This document shows positions 43,097-51,700 of a stretch of 64,000 nucleotides of DNA, in pieces (position 1 is the stretch's first letter; the number at the start of each line of letters is the position of its first letter). The notes beneath the pieces are model-generated. The model saw only the letters and a program-made list of their open reading frames with translations, did no database searches and had not been told where the DNA came from. Origin of the DNA: Lewinellaceae bacterium (GTDB lineage: Bacteria > Bacteroidota > Bacteroidia > Chitinophagales > Saprospiraceae); NCBI GenBank assembly GCA_020636225.1, contig JACJYI010000007.1:272520-336519 (forward strand). Direction: 5' to 3'. A program made the position numbers and the translations under genes.

Positions 43097-45118
43097 ATGA
43101 CGCTCCACGAATTTCAGCAGGATATCCTCCAGGGCATCCCCCGGGAATTGCCCCCACCGCAAGCCTATGATCCACAGGTCAGCCATGCCCCGATCCGGAA
43201 CATCCAGGACCTGACCGCAGACGACCGGAAGCTGGCCCTGCGCAACGCCCTGCGATATTTCCCCACATCCCAGCACGCAGTCCTGGCCCCGGAATTTGCC
43301 GAGGAGCTCAACCGGTACGGACGGATCTACATGTATCGCTTCCGGCCCACCTATGCCATGCATGCCCGGCCGATCAGCGACTATCCGGCCCGATGCCAGC
43401 AGGCTGCCGCGATCATGCTGATGATCCAGAACAACCTCGATCCGCTGGTGGCCAAGCATCCGCATGAGCTGATCACCTACGGCGGCAACGGGGCCGTTTT
43501 CCAGAACTGGGCGCAATACCGCCTGGTGATGCAATACCTGGCCACCATGACCGAGGAGCAAACCCTGGTGATGTATTCCGGCCACCCGCTGGGCCTGTTC
43601 CCCTCCCATGCCGAGGCACCCCGGGTGGTGGTGACCAACGGCATGATGATCCCCAACTATTCGAAGAAAGATGACTGGAACAAATACAATGCCCTGGGAG
43701 TGACCCAATACGGGCAGATGACGGCGGGTTCGTACATGTACATCGGCCCGCAGGGCATCGTGCATGGCACCACCATCACCCTGCTCAATGCCGGCAGGCT
43801 GCACGGCCTGGGCAAGGACGACCTGCGTGGCAAGGTGTATGTGACCTCCGGGCTGGGGGGCATGTCCGGTGCCCAGGCCCTGGCCGCCGTGATCACCGGT
43901 GCCGTTGGGGTGGTGGCCGAAGTGGACGGCCTGACCGTCGAGCAGCGAATCTCCGATGGGTATATCCTCCGGGAGAATGTCTATACCGACCTGGATGCCC
44001 TGTTGGCCCGGATGGACAGTTGCCGGACCAACAAGGAGGCCATCGCCCTTGTGTACCACGGCAATGTGGTGGACCTCTGGGAAAAGCTGGTCGCCGAGAA
44101 GGTCTTCATCGAATTGGGTTCAGACCAGACCTCCCTGCACAATATCGACGACCTGGGCTATTGTCCGGCGGGCTACACCTATGAGGATGCCAAGGCCCTG
44201 CTCATCGAAAACAAGCCGCAATTCATGGCAGCGGTGCGGGACACCCTTCGCCGGCATGTGCGGGCCGTGAATGCCATGGCCGACATGGGCATGTACTTCT
44301 GGGATTACGGCAATGCCTTCCTCAAGGAGGCGGGCGACAGCGATGCAGATGTCTGGAAGGACAGGGAGCGCGGGCTGTACAAGTATGCCTCCTATGTGGA
44401 GGATATCATGGGGCCCATGTGCTTCGACTATGGCTTTGGTCCGTTCCGCTGGGTGTGCTGTTCAGGAGAGAAGGCTGACCTGGACCTGACCGACCAGATG
44501 GCCGGCGATATCCTGGATGCCATGCAGCGGGAGGCCCCGGCCGATATCCAGGGCCAGTTGAAGGACAACCTGATCTGGATCCGGGCGGCGGATGACAATA
44601 TTCCGGTGGTGGGATCCAAATCGAGAATCCTGTATGCCGATGCCGAAGGGCGCATCCGGATCGCCCGGGCGTTCAACCAGGCCATCCGGGATGGCCGGCT
44701 CAAGGGGCCGGTGGTCCTGGGGCGCGACCATCATGATGTCTCGGGTACGGACTCCCCGTTCCGGGAGACGGCGAACATCTATGACGGTTCACGCTTCACG
44801 GCAGACATGGCGGTGCACAACTTCGTCGGTGATGCCTTCCGCGGGGCAACCTGGGTCAGCCTGCACAACGGCGGAGGCGTCGGTTGGGGCGAGGTGATCA
44901 ACGGTGGGTTCGGCATGGTCCTCGACGGATCGGAAGCTGCCGATCGCCGCCTGGCCATGATGCTGCACTGGGATGTGAACAACGGGATCGCCCGTCGGTC
45001 ATGGGCCCGCAACGACGAAGCGATCTGGGCCATCGAACGGGCTATGGCGGCCGAGCCCCGACTGAAGGTCACCCTGCCCAACCTGGTGGATGATGACCTG
45101 ATCGAGGGAAGTTTTTGA
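43097..45118 (+). CDS. hutU: Urocanate hydratase
   Basis: HutU converts urocanate to imidazolone propionate in histidine breakdown, with tightly bound NAD. The 673-residue protein carries clear family blocks: GNGAVFQNWAQYRLVMQYLA, TEEQTLVMYSGHPLGLFPSH, GSYMYIGPQGIVHGTTITLL, VYVTSGLGGMSGAQALAAVI, FRWVCCSGEKADLDLTD, DSPFRETANIYDGSRFTAD, and HNGGGVGWGEVINGGFGMVL. ATG 43097 is the first after the promoter box; the longer frame begins in repeat DNA. No other hut gene is within the window. The stop codon is only two bases from a GTTGTCGG array. Confidence 0.97.
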   Translation: MTLHEFQQDILQGIPRELPPPQAYDPQVSHAPIRNIQDLTADDRKLALRNALRYFPTSQHAVLAPEFAEELNRYGRIYMYRFRPTYAMHARPISDYPARCQQAAAIMLMIQNNLDPLVAKHPHELITYGGNGAVFQNWAQYRLVMQYLATMTEEQTLVMYSGHPLGLFPSHAEAPRVVVTNGMMIPNYSKKDDWNKYNALGVTQYGQMTAGSYMYIGPQGIVHGTTITLLNAGRLHGLGKDDLRGKVYVTSGLGGMSGAQALAAVITGAVGVVAEVDGLTVEQRISDGYILRENVYTDLDALLARMDSCRTNKEAIALVYHGNVVDLWEKLVAEKVFIELGSDQTSLHNIDDLGYCPAGYTYEDAKALLIENKPQFMAAVRDTLRRHVRAVNAMADMGMYFWDYGNAFLKEAGDSDADVWKDRERGLYKYASYVEDIMGPMCFDYGFGPFRWVCCSGEKADLDLTDQMAGDILDAMQREAPADIQGQLKDNLIWIRAADDNIPVVGSKSRILYADAEGRIRIARAFNQAIRDGRLKGPVVLGRDHHDVSGTDSPFRETANIYDGSRFTADMAVHNFVGDAFRGATWVSLHNGGGVGWGEVINGGFGMVLDGSEAADRRLAMMLHWDVNNGIARRSWARNDEAIWAIERAMAAEPRLKVTLPNLVDDDLIEGSF

Positions 45119-46586
45119 TCGGTTGTCGGTTGTCGGTTGTCAGTTGTCGGTTGTCGGTTGTCGGTTGTCGGTTTTGTCCTTGCCTGATTCGGGTTGACCA
45201 TTTTGGTCATTGGGTGGAGACGCTGTTCGGTATTCGGTGTTCGGAATTCGGTTTTCGGCCCGCCGTGGCAGGCGCTCGGCCCGCCACGGCGGGCAGGTAA
45301 TCGCTTTAATCCGTTTCGAAATATCCGTGTCATCCGGTCATCCGTGAATATCCGTGATGCTGATGTTGGCGGCATGCGAAAACAACTGGCCAGGCAGGGT
45401 CCGACCCCTACAGGGCCGATTCTCTACATAAGGGACTTCTATACATGTTTGGCCCCTACAGGGCCGTCCTCTTTTGGTCATTCGTATTTGGGATTTTGAA
45501 TTTTTTGGGATTTGCCATTTGGAGCGAAGCGTCCTGGTTTATCCAGGCGGTGAGACACCGCCAAATCGTCATTCTACGTGTTTGACCATGATGGTCAGTG
45601 CATCTCCGGGATGCCGATGAGACACCGGCATGAACGTTGTTTTTTTACATGTGGTGAAGGGAAAAGCCCTGCAGGGGCGACACCTGACTGCAGGTTCACT
45701 CAGAACCATCAGGTCCGACCCTACAGGGCCGATCCAATTTTGCATGAGCGTGGCTATACATGTCTGGCCCCTACAGCGCCGACCCCGTTTTGGTCATTCG
45801 TATTTGGGATTTTGAATTTGTTTGGGATTTGTGTCTTGGGATTTGGGATTTTGCCTGCCCCACCTACGGCGGGCAGGCCTCCCCCGGTCCGGCAGCCCTG
45901 GCAGCTTCTGTTTGATTTGATCAGTGCGGTGCCGGACCACCCCCTCCGATCGACAAAGACCTCCGGGACGGGCATCAGGGGTGGAGGGGGACATGGAGGC
46001 GTTGCCAGTTGTCGGTTGTCGGTTGTCAGTTCCTTGGTTCCTGATTCCTGGTTCCTTGTTTGTGCTTGCCTGATTCGTGTTGACCGTTTGGGTCATTCGT
46101 ATTTGGGATTTGGGATTTGCCTGGCCGCCGGCAGGCGGGTTTGTGATTTGAGATTTGGGATTTGGGATTTCTCTTGCCCCTCCTACGGCGGGCAGGCCTC
46201 CCCCGGTCCGGCAGCCCTGGCAGTTTCTGTTTGATTTGATCAGCGCGGTGCCGGACCACCCCCTCCGATCGACAAAGACCTCCGGGACGGGCATCAGGGG
46301 TGGAGGGGGACATGGAGGCGGTATTCGGAGTTCGGTGCTCGGTCTTCGCTAAAGACCGTTTTAAAAAATCCGTGTCATCCGTTCATCCGTGGACATCCGT
46401 GATTCTGACGCTGGCGGCATGCGAAACCATCTGGCCAGACAAGGTCATGTTATCCATTTTACATTCTACGTTCTACAAACCGGGACCTGGACATTCTTTT
46501 CACGATTTCATGATTTAAAAAAATCAACAAGTCATCATTTTCCGGCACATCTTTGCGCCTCGAACGGCACGTGATTTGCGTACCTA
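45119..46586. repeat. Large intergenic word-repeat and hairpin block downstream of hutU
   Basis: GTTGTCGG array at 45121-45173, TTCGGTATTCGG-type units at about 45230-45262, CCCGCC hairpins at 45258-45297, ATCCGTG segments at 45323 and 46369, GGCCCCTACAGGGCC palindromes at about 45404 and 45449 with diverged copies at about 45718 and 45767. Three hairpins in a row lie at 45533-45631: CCTGG/CCAGG, then two with an RTGAGACAC core (45546-45562, 45611-45631). GGTTCCTGGTTCC-like units fill 46030-46059. Two near-identical segments of about 100 bases start near 45880 and 46195. No convincing gene. Confidence 0.85.
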
Positions 46587-46594
46587 TACCTTTG
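46587..46594 (+). promoter_or_regulatory. Minus-7 box before the first beta-barrel gene
   Basis: TACCTTTG 12 bases before the ATG at 46607. No clear minus-33 partner. Confidence 0.4.
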
Positions 46595-46606
46595 AGGACC
46601 AATAAA

Positions 46607-47500
46607 ATGAAGCAAACTTCCCTGCCATACATACTCTTGATCGCCACCATCCTGGGGGTCTGTGGGGCAACACTTGGCCAGCCCATGCCGAAAACGGGGC
46701 CACGATGGAGCATCGGGTTTGCCGGTGGTGGCGGAGTCAGTGCCATTCTGAATCACAACACCTTCGGCTTTCCCGAGCTGGACTACGAGCCTTCAGCCAT
46801 CCAGACCGTCGGACTGTCCGTAGGCTATGCGCCAAAGCCATGGGGCCGCGTCCAGTTGGGCATGCAGATCGGGCGGGCGGACTATACTTACAGCGAAGTG
46901 TATGGCCCTTACGAGGGATGTACGGAAACGCCCATCTCCATTCGCAAGGAGATCGGCCTGCAGATCCTGCAGATCCCCCTCACCTACCGGCATTATTTCT
47001 TCAATGAAGAGAAGGTCCTGGCCTTCAACCAGGCGGAAAGCCGGCGGGAGCTGGAAAAGCCCCGGCTGTTCTACCTGTTGGGAGGATTCCAGGTCACGGT
47101 GATTAGGGATGCATCCCTTGTGTTGTCCAAGAACAGTCCCTCCACCGGCAACACCTGGCAAGAGGTGGACCTCCTGGACATCAAGGACGGCTTTGATTGT
47201 TTTGTTCCGATCTATGAACTACCCGACCATCTGCCGGAGGACCGAAGCGAACTGTTCGCCAGGGCGACCTTTGACGCAGTCCTGGGGGCCGGCCTGGTGA
47301 TGAAACTAGGACCCGACCTGGATATCGGACTGGAAGGACGCGGCGCAGTCAGCCTGAGCGACCTCAACACCGCTACCCGCAATCGGGACGGTAGCTATGC
47401 GTGGCGGTATCAGGTCCACTCGACCTCCGATCCGGAACCCTATGCCCAGGCGTTTCTGGGTAGTGCAACCCTGTTTGCAGTCTTGAACTACTCATTCTAA
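46607..47500 (+). CDS. Outer-membrane beta-barrel candidate (copy 1)
   Basis: A 297-residue protein with signal peptide MKQTSLPYILLIATILGVCG. The mature part is rich in alternating hydrophobic/aromatic strands (LPYILLIATIL at the start; GLSVGYAPKPWGRVQLGMQI; IPLTYRHYFFNEEKVLAFNQ), and ends in YSF, a C-terminal aromatic that suits an outer-membrane barrel. It is similar along its length to the next gene (GGGVSAILNHNTFGFPELDY vs GGGLSAIINQNNYGFPEMNF), so the two are tandem paralogues. No named family is recognised. Confidence 0.8.
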   Translation: MKQTSLPYILLIATILGVCGATLGQPMPKTGPRWSIGFAGGGGVSAILNHNTFGFPELDYEPSAIQTVGLSVGYAPKPWGRVQLGMQIGRADYTYSEVYGPYEGCTETPISIRKEIGLQILQIPLTYRHYFFNEEKVLAFNQAESRRELEKPRLFYLLGGFQVTVIRDASLVLSKNSPSTGNTWQEVDLLDIKDGFDCFVPIYELPDHLPEDRSELFARATFDAVLGAGLVMKLGPDLDIGLEGRGAVSLSDLNTATRNRDGSYAWRYQVHSTSDPEPYAQAFLGSATLFAVLNYSF

Positions 47501-47555
47501 TCCGTTCAGGCACGGAGGATTTCCGGTTCAGGCCAATACTTTCCTCAGGGAACCT

Positions 47556-47563
47556 TACTTTTG
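47556..47563 (+). promoter_or_regulatory. Minus-7 box before the second beta-barrel gene
   Basis: TACTTTTG 55 bases before the ATG at 47619 (34 before ATG 47598). Confidence 0.45.
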
Positions 47564-47618
47564 TCAGGCATCTCTTCGGCATTGTCCTGGAGATGCCATG
47601 CATCTTGTACCGCACCCA

Positions 47619-48506
47619 ATGTCCAAACCGATCGTTTCCCATATCGCTGCATGGTTCCTGGTCCTCGGGCTCTTCCAATGGAGTGTGCCCCTGCAGGCCC
47701 AGTTCATGCGCCCCCATGTGTATGTGGGCGCCTCGGTGGGGGGCGGGCTGAGCGCCATCATCAACCAGAACAATTACGGGTTTCCGGAGATGAATTTCGG
47801 ACCGGAAGTGGTTACCCAATACGGGGCGCACGTGGGCATTGCCCTTCGTCCCTGGAGCCGGCTCCAGGTGGACTATCAACGGTTCAACGCCACCTACAAC
47901 TTCCGGGAGAGCTATTCCAGTTCGAGTACGGATGGCGTTCTCTCGCTACGCAAGCGGATCGAGATCTCCCTGGTAAACATTCCCCTCACCTATCGGCACT
48001 ACCTGATCGACCCGGACCTGGTCTATGCCGGCAATGAAAAATCCATCAGTATTGCCCTGCAGCGCAAGAACACCTTCTTCCTGATCCTGGGCCCGCAGAT
48101 CACCCAGTTCAGCAAGGCCAGCGTGACCTACCAGAAGAACAGTGCTGCGACGGACTTCAAATGGCAGCCTGCCGACCTGATCGACATCAAGCCTGGTTTT
48201 GACGCTTATGTCCCGGTAAATGAGATCCCTGACTACCTGCCTACCGATGGGCGCGACCTCTTCCAGGAGACCATCCTTTGCCTGGTGGGCGGTGTTGGCT
48301 GGAACCTCATCCTGTCACCCGGACTGGAGATCACCCTGGAAGCACAGGGGTTCATTTCCCTGCTGGACATCAATTCGTCGGAACGGGACCAGCAGAACCG
48401 ATATTTGTGGCGGCGGCGTGTTTACTCGGCTGAGGATCCCGACCCCTACTACCCCTCATCGCTGCAGGTGGTCACCTTGAATGCGGGGATCCATTATACG
48501 TTCTGA
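47619..48506 (+). CDS. Outer-membrane beta-barrel candidate (copy 2)
   Basis: A 295-residue paralogue of the preceding gene. ATG 47619 gives MSKPIVSHIAAWFLVLGLFQ, a signal peptide ending near LQAQ; ATG 47598 adds seven residues. Shared blocks: IPLTYRHYLIDPDLVYAGNE, FFLILGPQITQFSKASVTYQ, LIDIKPGFDAYVPVNEIPDY, and an aromatic end HYTF. The conserved spacing of strands supports a barrel, function unknown. It has its own minus-7 box, so the two copies are separately expressed or only partly co-transcribed. Confidence 0.8.
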   Translation: MSKPIVSHIAAWFLVLGLFQWSVPLQAQFMRPHVYVGASVGGGLSAIINQNNYGFPEMNFGPEVVTQYGAHVGIALRPWSRLQVDYQRFNATYNFRESYSSSSTDGVLSLRKRIEISLVNIPLTYRHYLIDPDLVYAGNEKSISIALQRKNTFFLILGPQITQFSKASVTYQKNSAATDFKWQPADLIDIKPGFDAYVPVNEIPDYLPTDGRDLFQETILCLVGGVGWNLILSPGLEITLEAQGFISLLDINSSERDQQNRYLWRRRVYSAEDPDPYYPSSLQVVTLNAGIHYTF

Positions 48507-48733
48507 GGAACTGGAGAATTGAAGAACCCTGGCCGCCGAGGCGGCTGGAGAACTGTCAGGAGCAGGAGGTTCAGGTTACAGCTTCCGGGTGGGCAGAAGA
48601 ATACAACTCCTGCCAAAGGGACACCTTTCCTGGTCGACTTCATGAGGAATTAACGGAAGTCCCAAGTGAATCATTTGCGCTGCAGTGAATGAGGCACTAA
48701 CTTCGTGAGTTGCAACCAGGTATCGCCCAACCT
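48507..48733. repeat. Intergenic, GAGAACTG-type repeat with inserted hairpin
   Basis: Short repeat-like sequence (CTGGAGAATTGAAGAAC ... GGAGAACTG) is interrupted by the hairpin GCCGCC/GGCGGC at about 48530-48548. A TAACTTCG box (48698-48705) is a one-mismatch minus-7 candidate for the peptidase gene. Confidence 0.5.
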
Positions 48734-51700
48734 ATGGATCCACGTTCCCGCCTCGTATTGGTGCTCATGACACTCACACTGCTGGTCAGTGCCAACCTCC
48801 CTGCCCAGATGGTGGTGGGTCAGGACACCCTGTATGGCAATGAATGGATCGACTACGGCAAAACCTACTGGAAAATCAAGGTCGCGCGGCGGGACATGTA
48901 TCGGGTGACCTATCCCGTACTGCAGGCCGGTGGCTTCCCGGTGGACCAGGTGCCGGGCGAGCAATATCAACTGTTCGTCTATGGGCAGGAAGTCCCGCTG
49001 TATGTGAGCACGGACGGCCTGTTTGGCCCGGACGACTATTTCGAGTTCTACGGCGACAAGAACAAGAGCCAGCTGGACCAGTTCCTCTTCGAAGGGGGCC
49101 GGGATGACATGCTGAACCCCGAGGTCAGCCTGTATTCGGATACGGCGGTGTATTTTCTCACCACTGCCGATCCAGGCGCTCCTGCATTGCGATACCTGGA
49201 TGAAGAACAGGACCTGACCGGGGCGCCGGCGGCCGAGTTGTCATATCAGGATACCAGCCGGCTGGACTTCTTGAGTGCTGATCATATGCCCACCTATGAT
49301 GCTGACCGGTATATCCGTTATTCTACCTATGATCGTGATGAAGGATTTGCCAGTGTTTCAGCCAAGTCACAAAGCTTTGTCCTGGAAGCCCACTCACCTG
49401 TCGTTGATCAGCCTGTCAGTCTATTCATCAAATTGATCACCAGCCCTACGGACCATCACCTTCAGATCCGGTTCAACGATAGTTTGTTGATCGACATACC
49501 AGACTTGGATCCTGGACAAGTGCTCACTTTGGAAATCGAGGTTCCGAGTGGTTTAATTGCTGAGGCGAATACTGTGGTGGTCGATGGCATCATCTCCAAC
49601 ACTGACCGATACCAGGTCTCCTGGGCTGAACTTTGGTACATCAGAGCATTTAGTGTCGAACCGGATCAGATCGTGTTTCTAGATCTGGATCCGGATAGCT
49701 TGGTTCGAACGTACCGGTGGCCTTCCTCGAATGCCCAACTTGTGTACAATCAGAGCAATTTGACCCGGACCATTCTTCTTCCAGAGAATGGGCACATCTC
49801 CTATCTGGTCACCCCTTCAATGGAGGCCACTTCTCTGGCCTTAGTCGGACTGGACCAAGCTAAGTCGATAGACTCCATAGAGCGCATTGATTTCCAACCT
49901 GTGGTCACCTCGCCAGGTTCATACCTGATCATCAGTCATCCAGGACTTCGTCAGGCCAGCAATGCCTCTGATCCGATCGCGGATTATGCGGCATATCGAT
50001 CCTCCGCACTTGGGGGAGAATATCTGGTTGAGATCGTCCATATTCAGGACCTGGTCGATCAATTCGGGTATGGCATCCGGATGCACCCTCTATCGATCCG
50101 AAATTTCAGTGGGCAACTAGTCCATGAGAATCGGATTCCCCGACATGTCCTGGTGATCGGAAAGGGGATAGACTATAACTACATCCGTGATGAAAACAAG
50201 GATTGGCACAATCTGAATTTTGTACCCACCTATGGTTTCACGGGTTCTGACAATCTCTTATTTGCTGATCCAGGAGCCCATGTACCACGATTTTCCCACG
50301 GCAGAATCGCAGCGCGACATGCTGATGAGGTTATCGCCTACCTGGATAAGGTCAAGACCTTTGAAGTAGCACCATCTTTACCCAGATCGATCGCCAACCA
50401 CGCCTATCGGAAACGAATTTTGCATTTGCCGGCAGGAAAAAGTACGGCAGAGGTGGACTACCACTCTTTACTCCTAGATCAACTTGCCCAGGAAGTCGCC
50501 ATCCCCCCGCTTCAAGGTGAGGTCAGGACCCTAAAGGCAGGATCAACCGATCCGGTCTCGGCATCAGAAGTTGGGACGATGATCCAAGCGCTCAACGAAG
50601 GCCTATTGATCAAATGTTATCTCGGGCATGGTGCAACGACCACCACGGAGAATTTTGCTGTTGATGATCCTGGAGTACTGGAAAACCAGGGGCGATACCC
50701 TCTCATCCTTTCACTTGGATGCCTCACTGGATACACTTCTACTCCGCAACGGAGCATCAGCGAGGCCTTCACGCTTGAGCCCGAGAAAGGGGCTATTGCC
50801 TATGTCGCCTCTGCAGGGTATGGATACAGTGCAGTCCTGACCAATTTTGCATCTATCCTGTACCAGCAGATCAACGACACATCATCGAATACGTTAGGAG
50901 ACATGATGGTCCAGATCCGGAAATCCTTTGCCGGTTTTTCGTCCATAGGTTACCGGTCCCTAATCGATCAATGGCACTTCCATGGAGATCCGGCTATCCG
51001 CCTGGTCCACTACTCCCAGCCCGACCTTTCCGCGGATGCTTCTACATTTCGGCTGCAACCTGGACTGATCTCAACCGAGGTGGATAGTATAACACTCTCT
51101 CTCGACCTTTGGAATCTGGGGCGAAGCATCTTGCAACCGGCTATCATCCAGATCTCCATCACCGGACCGGATCAAAGCGTTATTACTCATCTGGATACCA
51201 TCACCTGGCCAACCAGTCGACTTCCCTACTCTATCGGGCTGCCTCGACCCGAAGGTCGGGCCGGAACCTATCAACTTGCGATCACCATAGATCCATTCAA
51301 TGAAATCCTGGAGGGACCTGATGGTGCGGAAGAGAATAACCAGTTGGTCACACCGGATGGCAAGCACTATATCGAGTTTCAGATCCTTGATCACAGACCC
51401 TACCCGATCTGGCCAACCGATCTGGCCCTTATCCATCCGGACAGCGTTCAACTATTCTGCTACCAAGAGCAATCCGAACTAGGCGAGCGGACTATTGAGA
51501 TCCAACTGGATACTTGTCCCGACTTTTCGAGTCCCTTCCTCCAATTAGCCTGGCTGGACGCAAATGCCGGGATCCGAAGCTGGAAACCTGCATCCATCAT
51601 GCCCGATGCCGTGCATTACTGGCGCATCCGATCCATTCAATCGGATCCAGGGCAATCCGTCAACTGGCAAGGAGCATCCTTCAAGACAGACACCTTGTAT

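Noticed and set aside
48710..48733. TTG start eight codons earlier for the C25 peptidase
   Set aside because: ATG 48734 gives a proper signal peptide and a shorter, usual n-region.
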